Positions 1-8,754 of a DNA stretch of 64,000 nucleotides are shown here, piece after piece (position 1 is the first letter of the stretch; the number at the start of each line of letters is the position of its first letter). Origin of the DNA: JACKJA01 sp050297015 (GTDB taxonomy: Bacteria > Pseudomonadota > Alphaproteobacteria > Micavibrionales > Micavibrionaceae); the NCBI GenBank assembly GCA_050297015.1, contig JBNKRZ010000032.1, positions 4,852 through 68,851 on the forward strand. The letters are read 5' to 3'. The notes below the pieces were generated by a model. It was not told where the DNA came from, ran no database searches, and saw only the letters and a list, made by a program, of their open reading frames with translations. The position numbers and the translations under genes were made by a program.

Positions 1-161
1 GTATCAACGATATCTTTAAGTACGAAAGGGACAAGCAGCAAAAAGATCGCCTGCAACACATCCCCAACAGCAATCATCGCCACTTTAAAAGGATTATCCG
101 CCAATGATTGCAAAAAGAAGCGAAGTGGTGAAATTTTGACGTTCTTTTGCCTTTTCTTCAT
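1..161 (-). CDS. ABC-transporter-like membrane protein, N-terminal part (runs off the left edge)
   Basis: Only the first 53 codons are inside the window. The start is the ATG at 161, 9 bp after the ftsY stop, with an AAAGG ribosome-binding site just before it, so it is probably the next gene of the ftsY operon. The visible protein opens with a basic stretch (MKKRQKN), then a segment rich in Phe and Leu, then a hydrophobic helix around residues 28-48 ending in KDIVD. That layout resembles the first transmembrane helix of exporter-type ABC transporters (helix followed by a short 'D-I-V/I-D' turn). No ATPase motif is visible because the gene is cut, so the family assignment is tentative and another multi-pass membrane protein is possible. 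Confidence 0.5.
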   Translation of the reverse strand, partial: MKKRQKNVKISPLRFFLQSLADNPFKVAMIAVGDVLQAIFLLLVPFVLKDIVD

Positions 162-170
162 TTGGCCTTT

Positions 171-1352
171 CTATTTCAACCCCACAAGGCTGCGGGCGAA
201 TTCTACGGGGTGGAAGGATTGCAAGTCTTGCGCTTTTTCTCCGACACCGATCAGATTAATCGGCAAGCCGAATTCATCAGCCAGCGCCACAACCACACCG
301 CCACGCGCCGAGCCGTCAAGCTTGGTCACGACAAGCCCCGTCACATCGACCATTTCCTTGAAGGTACGGACTTGCTCATGGGCATTTTGCCCTGTCGTAG
401 CATCCAGGACCAAAAGCACCGCATGCGGCAGATTTTCATCCTGTTTTTTCAGGACACGCACGATTTTCTCCAACTCGGCCATCAGGTTCGCTTTATTATG
501 CAGACGCCCAGCCGTGTCGATAAAGAGCACATCCACCCCTTCGGCCTTTGCCTGTTCGTAGGCCTCAAACGCCACGGCTGCCGCATCCGCGCCAACCTCC
601 TTGGCCACGAGCTTACAATGCGCCCGTTTAGCCCACTCACCGAGTTGTTCAACCGCCGCCGCCCGGAAAGTATCCCCCGCCGCCAACATCACAGAACGGT
701 GATTTTTGATGTGCAGGTAATGCGCCATCTTGCCAATCGTTGTCGTCTTTCCTACACCATTAACACCACACATCAGCACCACAAAAGGCCCATTATCCGG
801 CTTCGGGTAGCCCAGCGGTTTAGCGACCGGCGTCAAAATTTCAGAGATAGCCCCCGCCAGCACCTCGCGAATTTCCAGCTCTTCGATCTCCTTACCAAAG
901 CGATCCTTACTGAATTCTTCAATAATCTTCGCGGCAGTCTTCGGGCCAAGATCCGCACTAATCAGAAGCTCCTCCAAAGCGTCGAGCGTTTCCTGATCGA
1001 GTTTTTTCTTGGTAACAAGATCGCTGATCCCCTGCCCGATCTTTTTAGAGGACTTGGAAAGCCCCCTAGTAAGGCGCGTTAGCCAGCCCCCCTCTTCGGT
1101 ATGATCACCGAGCGCTTCCGCCTCAGCTATATCCTGCACTTTGCGGTGGCTGGGGGTTGGAACAACGTCGAGATCATCAAGAATTTCTGTTGCTGTTTCT
1201 TCGAACAACTCGTGTTCAAGCTCATCGCTCAACTCAGCATCATACTCCGTTGGCAACTCCAAATTCGGGTCCGTATTCCTATGCAGAAGACGCTCTTGCT
1301 TGTCGTGCTCTTCCTGAGTGGCATCATTTTTTTTCTTACGCCAGAAAACCAT
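171..1352 (-). CDS. ftsY: Signal recognition particle receptor FtsY
   Basis: SRP-receptor GTPase that docks ribosome-SRP complexes at the inner membrane for co-translational insertion. The 393-residue protein has a short acidic N-terminal A domain (about residues 1-90, typical of alphaproteobacteria and much shorter than in E. coli), then the four-helix N domain and the G domain. Visible G motifs are GVNGVGKTTT (P-loop), DTAGRLHNKANLM (G3) and TKLDGSARGG (G4). The start has an AGGA ribosome-binding site. It lies just downstream of ribH, where alphaproteobacteria more often carry nusB, and about 4 kb from ffh, which encodes its partner and is transcribed in the opposite direction. Confidence 0.97.
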   Translation of the reverse strand: MVFWRKKKNDATQEEHDKQERLLHRNTDPNLELPTEYDAELSDELEHELFEETATEILDDLDVVPTPSHRKVQDIAEAEALGDHTEEGGWLTRLTRGLSKSSKKIGQGISDLVTKKKLDQETLDALEELLISADLGPKTAAKIIEEFSKDRFGKEIEELEIREVLAGAISEILTPVAKPLGYPKPDNGPFVVLMCGVNGVGKTTTIGKMAHYLHIKNHRSVMLAAGDTFRAAAVEQLGEWAKRAHCKLVAKEVGADAAAVAFEAYEQAKAEGVDVLFIDTAGRLHNKANLMAELEKIVRVLKKQDENLPHAVLLVLDATTGQNAHEQVRTFKEMVDVTGLVVTKLDGSARGGVVVALADEFGLPINLIGVGEKAQDLQSFHPVEFARSLVGLK

Positions 1353-1358
1353 ATTTTA

Positions 1359-1793
1359 TTATTCCTGTGATTCTCTTTTAATTTGCAACATGCGCAACGC
1401 CGCTTCGGCCGCCGCACCCCCTTTATTCTTTTCTTCAGGATTAGCACGAGCCATCGCCTGCGCTTTATTTTCCACTGTAAGGATTCCATTCCCCAGAGCA
1501 AGATCGTTTTGTAAAGTCAGATCATATACCCCCCGCGCACTTTCGTTACACACGATATCATAATGGCTGGTTTCTCCGCGGATAATACACCCCAAGACAA
1601 CATAGGCATCGTAAATATTGCCCTTGTTCTTATTCATAAAGTTGATCGTCGCCGGAATTTCCAGCGCCCCCGGAACCGTTACAACCTCATAAGTCGCACC
1701 GGCGGCCTCCAGCGCCATACGCGCCCCTTCGACAAGGTTGTCGTTAATCTCATCATAAAAACGCGCCTCCACAACCAAGACATGAGCCGTCAT
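1359..1793 (-). CDS. ribH: 6,7-dimethyl-8-ribityllumazine synthase
   Basis: Penultimate enzyme of riboflavin synthesis, condensing 5-amino-6-ribitylamino-uracil with the butanone phosphate made by RibB. The 144-residue length is normal. Family landmarks are VVEARFYDEI near the N-terminus, the VPGALEIP loop, and GCIIRGETSHYD, whose His is the catalytic region of lumazine synthases, followed by GILTVEN. The gene overlaps the end of ribB by 4 bp (ATGA), which indicates translational coupling, and sits 6 bp before ftsY. Confidence 0.97.
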   Translation of the reverse strand: MTAHVLVVEARFYDEINDNLVEGARMALEAAGATYEVVTVPGALEIPATINFMNKNKGNIYDAYVVLGCIIRGETSHYDIVCNESARGVYDLTLQNDLALGNGILTVENKAQAMARANPEEKNKGGAAAEAALRMLQIKRESQE

Positions 1794-2452
1794 TGCATCC
1801 TCTTTCTGTAATCAATTAAATCCGCGATAGAGCCAATCTTCAGGCCATGAAGACGGGAAAAAACAGCCAAATCAGACAAACGAGCCATCGTTCCGTCATC
1901 TTTCATAATTTCGCATATCACACCTGCGCCAGAATAGCCAGCTAAACGCGCAATATCCACGGCGGCTTCCGTATGCCCAGAGCGCTCCAAAACCCCCTCT
2001 GGGCGGGCACGAAGCGGAAAAATATGCCCCGGCGATGTAATATCATCCGGCCCACTTTGCGGATCAACCGCCACAGCCACCGTTTTCGCCCGGTCAAAGG
2101 CGGATATGCCGGTCGTCACCCCTTCACGCGCCCCGATTGAAACGGTAAAAGCCGTACCGTATTTTGAGGTATTGTCATTCTCCGGAACCATCGGGGGCAA
2201 AGCCAAACGGTCAATAATAGCACTCTCCGCCGGCATGCAAATCAGACCACGGCCATAAGCCGCCATAAAAGCAATAACCTCCGGTGTTGCCCGTTCGGCC
2301 GGGATAAGCAAATCGCCTTCATTTTCTCGATCTTCATCATCAACGATAATCACCATGCGTCCGGCACGGGCCTCGGCAATAATATCCTCTGTCGGCGAAA
2401 GAACAGAATTATTCTCCGAAGAAACGTCTTGTGCTTTCATCCCCATTGTCAT
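1790..2452 (-). CDS. ribB: 3,4-dihydroxy-2-butanone-4-phosphate synthase
   Basis: Converts ribulose 5-phosphate to 3,4-dihydroxy-2-butanone 4-phosphate plus formate for the riboflavin pathway. The 220-residue protein contains only the DHBP synthase domain. The acidic metal-binding loop DDEDRENEGDL is clear near residue 40, as are TAFTVSI and the SPGHIFPLRA region. There is no fused GTP cyclohydrolase II domain, so RibA must be encoded elsewhere. It follows ribE by 3 bp and overlaps ribH by 4 bp, so the three rib genes form one transcript. Confidence 0.96.
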   Translation of the reverse strand: MTMGMKAQDVSSENNSVLSPTEDIIAEARAGRMVIIVDDEDRENEGDLLIPAERATPEVIAFMAAYGRGLICMPAESAIIDRLALPPMVPENDNTSKYGTAFTVSIGAREGVTTGISAFDRAKTVAVAVDPQSGPDDITSPGHIFPLRARPEGVLERSGHTEAAVDIARLAGYSGAGVICEIMKDDGTMARLSDLAVFSRLHGLKIGSIADLIDYRKRMQ

Positions 2453-2455
2453 CCC

Positions 2456-3049
2456 TTAAGCATCCTTACCCAGCATGCGTGCCACATAACGCGCCAGCAT
2501 ATCAATTTCGAGATTTATTTTATCACCGGGTTGAAGGTAGCCCAGATTAGTCACCGCCCATGTATGCGGAATGATGTTAACACCGAACACATTGCCCTCA
2601 ACTTCGTTAATCGTCAGAGAAACGCCGTTCAGCGCCACAGAACCTTTCGAGGCGAAATAAGGCGCCAGCTCTTCCGGCACTTCTATTTTCAAACGATGAG
2701 AGTCACCATCCTTGGAAACCGCCATCATCGAGGCCAAAGCATCAACATGGCCAAAAACGAAATGTCCGCCGAGCTCATCCCCCATGCATAAAGATTGCTC
2801 TAAGTTAATCCGGCGCCCCTCTTTCCAATTACTGATCGTCGTTTTAGAGAGCGTCTCATGAGAAACATCCACAGCGAACGCCCCGTATTCTTTATCCACC
2901 AGCGTCAAACAAACGCCGTCACAAGAAATCGAAGCCCCAATATCCAATTTATCGAGATCATAGCGGCAGCGAATAAACAGGCGCCAATCGCCTTTCGTCT
3001 TATCAATTTTAACGACCTCACCCAGATCGCTCACAATGCCCGTAAACAT
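2456..3049 (-). CDS. ribE: Riboflavin synthase, alpha subunit
   Basis: Last step of riboflavin synthesis: dismutation of two lumazine molecules. The protein starts with the hallmark MFTGIV and consists of two lumazine-binding barrels (about residues 1-95 and 96-190), each with a 'SxSxDGVCLT' or 'GSVALNGVSLTI' type repeat. The 197-residue length is normal. It lies 7 bp after mtaB and 3 bp before ribB. The name ribC is used for the same gene in some organisms. No FMN riboswitch can precede it because the gene is embedded in the operon. Confidence 0.96.
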   Translation of the reverse strand: MFTGIVSDLGEVVKIDKTKGDWRLFIRCRYDLDKLDIGASISCDGVCLTLVDKEYGAFAVDVSHETLSKTTISNWKEGRRINLEQSLCMGDELGGHFVFGHVDALASMMAVSKDGDSHRLKIEVPEELAPYFASKGSVALNGVSLTINEVEGNVFGVNIIPHTWAVTNLGYLQPGDKINLEIDMLARYVARMLGKDA

Positions 3050-3056
3050 ATGGCTT

Positions 3057-4328
3057 TCATCCCGTTGTTGTTCTCGGTACCACTTTACCGATCAAAAAAT
3101 TATCTGCAAGTGAAGATATGTGCGCCGGAACGATTTCTCCAGCCCCGCAGGGACGATCAAGCCGCACTTGCGCAAAATGCTCCGTCCGCCCTATATTATT
3201 TTTTTCAACAAGGACTTGCTCTGTTTTGTTAATCCTTGATCTCAAGAATTCATTCAAAGCTTTTTCCCCTGCTTCACGCAACAGCGCAGCCCGTTCCTTG
3301 CGCACAGGCACATCAACTTGCGGCATCTTGGCGGCGGGCGTCCCTTCACGTTCGGAATAAGGAAAAACATGCGGGTATATAATCCTGGCCTCTTCAATCA
3401 AACGGCGGGTATTTTCAAACATTTCATCCGTTTCCGTCGGAAATCCCGCAATAATATCAGCGCCAAAAACGACATCCGGGCGATAGCTACGCGCTCGCTC
3501 ACACAAAGCCAGTACATCATCGCGGCTGTGGCGGCGCTTCATACGCTTAAGGATCATACTATCCCCGGCCTGCAAGCTCAAATGGAGATGCGGCATAAAG
3601 CGCTCTTCCTCGGCAATTAAGCGCCACAAATCATCATCAAACGCCGCCGGATCAAGAGAAGACAAGCGCAAACGCCGTATCCCCGGCACGAAGGCAATCA
3701 AACGCCGTATAAGCGTGCCCAGCGCCGGAGCCCCCGGTAGATCGCCACCGTAGGAAGCAATATCCACACCGGTCAGGACGATTTCCTGATAGCCGCTCTC
3801 ATCGACCAATGTGCGCACCTGTTTAATAACATCCGCCACAGGAACGGAACGCGCATTGCCCCTTCCATAGGGAATAATGCAAAACGTACAGCGATGATTA
3901 CAACCGTTTTGCACCTGCACGAAAGCACGGCTGCGCCCTTCCATCCCCTCGACCAATTGTGGTGCGGTTTCCGTCACAGCCATAATGTCATTAACGGAGA
4001 CTTTTTCCTCCGGCGGCGCCCCCCATGTTTCAGGCTTAAGCTTAAGATCATTGCCGATAACAAGATCAATTTCCGCCATCGCCCCGTATGCCTCCGGCGC
4101 AATTTGCGCCGCGCAGCCTGTAACAATGATTTTAGCATCGGGGTTTTCACGTCGTACCCGGCGTATAGCCTGCCGGAGCTGGCGCTCGGCTTCCTTCGTG
4201 ACGGCACAACTGTTAAAAATCACGACATTACGCATGCCGGCGTTTCGCGCATGAGTGCGCATAACCTCACTTTCATAGGTATTCAGCCGGCAGCCAAAAG
4301 TAATAATTTGAGGTTCGTCGTCTTCCAT
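3057..4328 (-). CDS. mtaB: tRNA t6A37 methylthiotransferase MtaB
   Basis: Radical-SAM enzyme that adds a methylthio group to N6-threonylcarbamoyladenosine at position 37 of tRNAs, giving ms2t6A. The 423-residue protein has the N-terminal MTTase domain with three cysteines (FGCRLN, NSCAV, GCAAQ) that bind one 4Fe-4S cluster. The radical-SAM core follows, with CNHRCTFCIIPYGRG (CxxxCxxC), then a TRAM-like C-terminus. The NSCAVTKEAERQ and FGCRLN motifs favour the MtaB subfamily over MiaB or RimO. The gene starts 7 bp after dapF and is probably co-transcribed with it and the rib genes. Confidence 0.93.
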   Translation of the reverse strand: MEDDEPQIITFGCRLNTYESEVMRTHARNAGMRNVVIFNSCAVTKEAERQLRQAIRRVRRENPDAKIIVTGCAAQIAPEAYGAMAEIDLVIGNDLKLKPETWGAPPEEKVSVNDIMAVTETAPQLVEGMEGRSRAFVQVQNGCNHRCTFCIIPYGRGNARSVPVADVIKQVRTLVDESGYQEIVLTGVDIASYGGDLPGAPALGTLIRRLIAFVPGIRRLRLSSLDPAAFDDDLWRLIAEEERFMPHLHLSLQAGDSMILKRMKRRHSRDDVLALCERARSYRPDVVFGADIIAGFPTETDEMFENTRRLIEEARIIYPHVFPYSEREGTPAAKMPQVDVPVRKERAALLREAGEKALNEFLRSRINKTEQVLVEKNNIGRTEHFAQVRLDRPCGAGEIVPAHISSLADNFLIGKVVPRTTTG

Positions 4329-4335
4329 CTCAGGG

Positions 4336-5145
4336 TCAGCTCATCTGGCCGTCAAATACATAAGCCACCGGCCCGGTCATAAGGATATGGTCGTTTTCAC
4401 GATCCCATTCAATAATCAGACTTCCCCCGTCGAGGACAATTTCCGCACGGCGACGGGAAAGATTGCGCCGCACGGCCGCCACAAGAACGGCGCAAGCACC
4501 ACTGCCGCAAGCTTCCGTTTCACCTGTGCCGCGCTCCCATACACGAGCACGCAATTTACGATCGTCTATAACCTGCACGAATTCAACATTGGTGCGCTCC
4601 GGAAATAAAGGGTTAAGCTCAACCTGTTGTCCGACGACATCGAGCGGCACATGCGCCACATCATCCACAAAGAACACGCAATGCGGATTACCAACATTAA
4701 CAGCTACAGGCTCTCCATACCCCTCCAGTGCAAAATCAAGTTTTTGCGTGTCCATTTCCTGCGCCAACGGAATGTTATTCCAACTTAGACGCGGCTTACC
4801 CATATCAACAGCAACCATCCCCCCTTCGGCCATACGGCATTCCAGAAGACCGGAGAGCGTTTCCAGCGTGCACTGCTCTTTATCGTTCTCTGTCATGAAC
4901 CAGTGCGCGACACAACGCGCCGCGTTACCACACATTCCAGCCTCTCCTCCATCGGCATTATATATCCGCATAAAGAGGTCGGCGCTTTCCGAAGGCTCCA
5001 TCACAACTATTTGATCGCATCCCACCCCCCGCTTACGATGAGCAAGTGCCCGTATCTGATCGGTGGTTAAATCACTATGGGCATGACGGTCATCTATAAT
5101 AACAAAGTCATTCCCCAGCCCATGCATTTTTTTGAATTTGAACAT
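4336..5145 (-). CDS. dapF: Diaminopimelate epimerase
   Basis: Interconverts LL- and meso-diaminopimelate for lysine and peptidoglycan synthesis. The 269-residue protein starts with the family signature KMHGLGNDFVIID. The two catalytic cysteines are visible in MCGNAARC (about residue 74) and EACGSGACA (about residue 215). It is the first gene of the leftward operon dapF-mtaB-ribE-ribB-ribH-ftsY and is divergent from ffh across a 156-bp gap that must hold both promoters. Confidence 0.97.
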   Translation of the reverse strand: MFKFKKMHGLGNDFVIIDDRHAHSDLTTDQIRALAHRKRGVGCDQIVVMEPSESADLFMRIYNADGGEAGMCGNAARCVAHWFMTENDKEQCTLETLSGLLECRMAEGGMVAVDMGKPRLSWNNIPLAQEMDTQKLDFALEGYGEPVAVNVGNPHCVFFVDDVAHVPLDVVGQQVELNPLFPERTNVEFVQVIDDRKLRARVWERGTGETEACGSGACAVLVAAVRRNLSRRRAEIVLDGGSLIIEWDRENDHILMTGPVAYVFDGQMS

Positions 5146-5301
5146 AACACTTGCATATCATGAGAAATACGCTTATAAAACCCCGAAATTTCATGACATT
5201 GCCCCACAAACGGATTGCAAAGTCGTGTCCAAGGATACCCCGTCACCGGCGAATAAGATCGCTCATGGCGGTTAAACTGTTTTGTTAATGTTGGACTGTA
5301 A

Positions 5302-6873
5302 ATGTTTGAAACTCTAAGCTCACGCCTCGGCGGCGTATTCGACAAGCTCAAAGGCAAAGGCGCTCTGAAGGAGGCCGATGTCGATACCGCCATGCGCGAA
5401 ATCAAGGTCGCGCTGCTGGAGGCTGACGTTGCCCTGCCCGTGGTTAAGGCCTTCGTCGAGCGCGTCAAAGAAATGGCTGTGGGTGAAGACATTGTCAAGG
5501 GCGTCAACCCTGCGCAGCAAGTCGTTAAAATCGTCCATGACGCGATGATTGAAATGCTCGGCAACGAAAGCGCTGAGCTTACTTTTACCGCCCCCCCTTG
5601 TGCTTACCTGATGGTGGGTTTGCAAGGCTCCGGTAAAACGACATCAACGGCAAAAATCGCAAAATTTCTGACGGACAAGCAACGCAAAAAAGTACTGATG
5701 GCGTCTCTGGACGTTTACCGCCCGGCCGCGCAGGAACAGCTCAAACAGCTCGGCGAGCAAACCGGCATTGCGACACTGGAGATTATCGAAGGGCAAATGC
5801 CGCTGGAGATCACCGCCCGCGCGATGGAAACCGCCCGCAAGGAAAGCTACGATGTTGTAATCCTCGACACCGCCGGGCGCCTGTCGATTGATGAAGAGCT
5901 GATGCAGGAAATCGCGGCCATCAAAAAAGCTGTGACGCCCGCCGAAACGATCCTCGTCGCCGACGCGATGACCGGGCAAGATGCTGTCAACACGGCCAAA
6001 GCCTTTGACGAGCGCGTTGATTTAACCGGTGTGATGCTGACCCGCGTGGACGGGGATGCCCGTGGCGGGGCCGCCATGTCCATGAAGGCCGTCACCGGCA
6101 AGCCCATCAAACTGCTCGGTGTGGGCGAAAAATGGGACGCGCTGGAGGCTTTCCATCCCGACCGGATGGCCGGACGCATTCTCGGCATGGGCGATATAGT
6201 CTCCCTCGTCGAACGCGCCACGGAAACCGTTGACGCCGAAGAAGCGGCCAAGATGGCCAAAAAGTTCAAAAAGGGCCAATTTGATTTCAACGATTTACTC
6301 TCTCAGATGCAGCAGCTCAAGAAAATGGGCGGCGCGGGCGCTATGATGAAAATGCTGCCGGGCCTCGGCAAAATGGCCGCCGCACTGGAAAACGCCGATC
6401 TCGATAACAGCGTCATCAAAAAGCAGGAAGCCATCATCCTGTCTATGACATCAAAGGAACGCGCCAAACCGGACCTTATGAACGCCAGCCGCAAAAAGCG
6501 GATTGCCGCGGGCTCTGGCACCACGGTGCAGGAAATCAACCAACTCATCAAACAGCAAAAGCAAATGCAAACCGTCATGAAGAAAATGCGCAAAATGGGC
6601 GGCGGCAAAATGATGAGCATGATGAAAGACATGATGGGCGGCGGCGCAGAAGCCGACTTGATGATGCAAAGCATGGATCCCGATGCACTAGCGGGCAGCA
6701 TGGTTGCCGGCGAAAAGGATGAAGGGCCACTTGGCGCGAACCCGTTCCTTGAGGGCGGACAGCAAAGCTCACCGGGCGCAAACCCGTTTGGCGGCATGCC
6801 GGGCCTCGAGGGCCTTGGCGGTTTTTCCCACGGCGGCAAGAAGAAAGACCGCAAGAAGGGAAAACGAAAATAA
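5302..6873 (+). CDS. ffh: Signal recognition particle protein Ffh
   Basis: GTPase and RNA-binding subunit of SRP. It binds signal sequences on nascent membrane proteins and hands them to FtsY. The N domain (about residues 1-90) is followed by the G domain with GLQGSGKTTS (P-loop), DTAGRLSIDEE and TRVDGDARGG. The M domain has Met-rich helices and the RNA-binding region around SRKKRIAAGSGT. The C-terminal 60 residues are Gly, Met and Lys rich, giving 523 residues, somewhat longer than E. coli Ffh. It starts a block of translation genes, with rpsP 57 bp downstream. Confidence 0.98.
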   Translation: MFETLSSRLGGVFDKLKGKGALKEADVDTAMREIKVALLEADVALPVVKAFVERVKEMAVGEDIVKGVNPAQQVVKIVHDAMIEMLGNESAELTFTAPPCAYLMVGLQGSGKTTSTAKIAKFLTDKQRKKVLMASLDVYRPAAQEQLKQLGEQTGIATLEIIEGQMPLEITARAMETARKESYDVVILDTAGRLSIDEELMQEIAAIKKAVTPAETILVADAMTGQDAVNTAKAFDERVDLTGVMLTRVDGDARGGAAMSMKAVTGKPIKLLGVGEKWDALEAFHPDRMAGRILGMGDIVSLVERATETVDAEEAAKMAKKFKKGQFDFNDLLSQMQQLKKMGGAGAMMKMLPGLGKMAAALENADLDNSVIKKQEAIILSMTSKERAKPDLMNASRKKRIAAGSGTTVQEINQLIKQQKQMQTVMKKMRKMGGGKMMSMMKDMMGGGAEADLMMQSMDPDALAGSMVAGEKDEGPLGANPFLEGGQQSSPGANPFGGMPGLEGLGGFSHGGKKKDRKKGKRK

Positions 6874-6930
6874 CTTTTAATTTTTTAATTTTAACAAACG
6901 AACTGATTAAAACCAAAGGAGAAAACTAAA

Positions 6931-7431
6931 ATGGCACTAGCAATCAGAATGTCCCGCGGGGGACGTAAAAAACGCCCACACTACGCAATCGTTGTCGCGG
7001 ACAAGCGTATGCCGCGCGACGGTCGCTACATCGAAAAGCTGGGCACGCACAACCCACTGCTCGCCAACGATGATGAAAAACGCGTCGTCCTGAACGAAGA
7101 GCGCATTAAATACTGGCTGGAACAAGGTGCCGAGCCTTCCGCCCGTGTTGCCCGTTTCCTTGGCAAAGCCGGAATCATCGACATGCCGAAATGGAATGAA
7201 ACACCGAAAAAATCCGAACCGAGCGAAAAAACAAAACAGTTGATCGCCGATAAGGAAGAAAAACGCCAAGCTGCTGCTGAAGCGGCTAAAGAAGCCGAAG
7301 CGGAAGCTGCTGCTGCCGCAGAAGCGCCCACTGAGGAAGCCCCGGCAGAAGAAGCTGCTGCTGAGGAATCACCCGCTGAAGAAGCTCCGGCAGAAGAAGC
7401 CGCAGCTGAAGAAGAAACAAAGGCTGAGTAA
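6931..7431 (+). CDS. rpsP: 30S ribosomal protein S16 with a long Ala/Glu tail
   Basis: Small-subunit assembly protein. The conserved S16 core (residues 1-about 85) has IRMSRGGRKKRPHYAIVVAD and the RDGRYIEKLGTHNP loop. After the core a low-complexity extension of about 70 residues follows, alternating Ala, Glu and Pro (EEAPAEEAAAEE type repeats), bringing the length to 166 residues against about 80-90 in E. coli. Similar acidic tails are found on S16 in several alphaproteobacteria, so the frame is real and not a fusion artefact. The ribosome-binding site AAAGGAG is strong. Confidence 0.96.
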   Translation: MALAIRMSRGGRKKRPHYAIVVADKRMPRDGRYIEKLGTHNPLLANDDEKRVVLNEERIKYWLEQGAEPSARVARFLGKAGIIDMPKWNETPKKSEPSEKTKQLIADKEEKRQAAAEAAKEAEAEAAAAAEAPTEEAPAEEAAAEESPAEEAPAEEAAAEEETKAE

Positions 7432-7443
7432 CGACAGCTCAAC

Positions 7444-7530
7444 CGTCATTGCGAGCCGCAGGCGAAGCAATCCAGTGCCACAAGGGAAATTTCTGGATTG
7501 CTTCGTCGCTAGACGCTTCTCGCAATGACG
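7444..7530. repeat. Intergenic palindromic repeat, type A, copy 1
   Basis: An 87-bp imperfect palindrome. The left arm (7444-7475) begins CGTCATTGCGAG and ends GCAATCCAG. The right arm (7493-7530) begins CTGGATTGCTTCG and ends CTCGCAATGACG. The arms are separated by about 17 bp, and transcribed RNA would fold into a long hairpin. A second copy of the same type is at 61580-61673. It lies between rpsP and rimM, and its right end supplies an ATG (7525) in frame with rimM that should not be mistaken for the rimM start. Confidence 0.9.
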
Positions 7531-7548
7531 TTACTTTTTGTGGTTCAT

Positions 7549-8043
7549 ATGAAACGCATTCTCCTCGGAAAAATCACCACCGCGCACGGGATCAAGGGTT
7601 TCGTGAAGGTACAGGTTTACGCCGAAGACCCTGCCCTGCTTAACGGCACGCTCTATACAACGGAAGACGGACCCGCCACTCTCACACTGACCATGAAAAA
7701 CTCCATGGGTAAAGTCTGGCTGGCGGCGGTAGACGGCATCACCGACCGCACGGAAGCCGAAAAACTACGCCACACAGAACTCTGGATCGGCCGTGAAGCA
7801 CTGCCGGAACCAGAAGATGGCGCAATCTACTACGAGGACATGATCGGTCTGAGCGTTGTAGAGAACCGCAAAACCATAGGGGAGATCGCCGGCATTGACG
7901 ATTTTGGCGCAGGCCCTCTCCTCGACATAAAACCGACGGACGGCAGCGATAACTTTTACCTGCCCTTTGCCGATCAATATGTATTAGAAACGGATATGGA
8001 CGCAGGTCTAATCACCGTAGAGATACCGGAAGGATTGCGATGA
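7549..8043 (+). CDS. rimM: Ribosome maturation factor RimM
   Basis: 16S rRNA processing factor that binds S19 in the 30S head. The 164-residue protein has an N-terminal RimM barrel (LLGKITTAHGIKG) and a C-terminal PRC-barrel (DMIGLSVV... and PFADQYV). I chose the ATG at 7549 because the conserved N-terminus starts there. The earlier in-frame ATG at 7525 would translate the end of the palindromic repeat. No good ribosome-binding site precedes 7549 (the upstream sequence is T-rich), so the repeat may have displaced the original leader. The stop overlaps the next gene by 4 bp. Confidence 0.92.
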   Translation: MKRILLGKITTAHGIKGFVKVQVYAEDPALLNGTLYTTEDGPATLTLTMKNSMGKVWLAAVDGITDRTEAEKLRHTELWIGREALPEPEDGAIYYEDMIGLSVVENRKTIGEIAGIDDFGAGPLLDIKPTDGSDNFYLPFADQYVLETDMDAGLITVEIPEGLR

Positions 8044-8753
8044 TCCTATATGAAACCAATACACGTCCCGCTTTCAAAAACGTCCTGTTCGATTTCGATG
8101 GGACGCTGGCCGATACGGAAACGGTGTTTGCCGATTTTGACTGTGCCCTATTGAACGAAATTTTGGAACAAGCGGATAAAGCCCCTACTCTAGACCCGGC
8201 TTATATCCGTACGCTCGCGGGCAACTCCGGCGAGAAAAAGCTCGCCATTATCGCCAAACAACAGGATTTTGATCCCGCACCCTATGAGCACGCATTCATT
8301 GAAAAGCGCACATCTCTGCGCAAAACATTGTTCCGTGATCGTCCTGTGCCGTATGCCGTCGGCCTATTCGACTTTCTGGATGCGCATAAAGGCCACTACG
8401 CCATGGCCACGAACAAAAAACCGGGAAAAATCTATGGTGATCTTGAGTTAATGACAGAACTTGCCGAACGGTTTCAAAACCTTGTTTTCTGCCTGCAAGA
8501 CGGAATGGAGCGCAAACCCGCGCCCGACATTCTCCTCCATGCCGCTGACGCCATGGGATTTTGCCCTGAAAGCACCGCCTATATTGGTGATAACGTACTG
8601 GATATGAAAGCCGCCGTGAATGCCGGGATGATCCCGGTCGGTTTCATCATAGAGCAACACGGCTATCAAAGCGCGCGCATAGAAAACTTGATTGATGCGG
8701 GCGCACGCCTCATTATCAACGATATGAACGATTTAACTCCGTTGATGAAATAA
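8040..8753 (+). CDS. HAD-family phosphatase (phosphoglycolate-phosphatase-like)
   Basis: Haloacid-dehalogenase hydrolase of 237 residues. Motif I is DFDGTLADTE (the first Asp is the nucleophile), motif II is the ATNKK region (Thr), and motif IV is GDNVLDMKAA near residue 185. A helical cap lies between motif I and motif II, as in subfamily IA enzymes such as Gph or PpaX. The substrate cannot be read from sequence. It overlaps the rimM stop (ATGA) and ends 1 bp before trmD, so it is translated as part of the rpsP-rimM-trmD-rplS block, an unusual passenger there. Confidence 0.85.
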   Translation: MILYETNTRPAFKNVLFDFDGTLADTETVFADFDCALLNEILEQADKAPTLDPAYIRTLAGNSGEKKLAIIAKQQDFDPAPYEHAFIEKRTSLRKTLFRDRPVPYAVGLFDFLDAHKGHYAMATNKKPGKIYGDLELMTELAERFQNLVFCLQDGMERKPAPDILLHAADAMGFCPESTAYIGDNVLDMKAAVNAGMIPVGFIIEQHGYQSARIENLIDAGARLIINDMNDLTPLMK

Positions 8754-8754
8754 A

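Noticed and set aside
147..1082. A long open frame on the plus strand opposite ftsY.
   Set aside because: It is antisense to a well-supported gene, has no ribosome-binding site and resembles no protein family; it arises from codon bias of ftsY.
2456..4328. Possible FMN riboswitch before the riboflavin genes.
   Set aside because: mtaB ends 7 bp before ribE, leaving no room, and no riboswitch-like conserved blocks are seen upstream of dapF.
7444..7530. The palindromes considered as CRISPR repeats.
   Set aside because: They are single, self-complementary, 72-94 bp elements at distant sites with no regular spacers and no cas genes.
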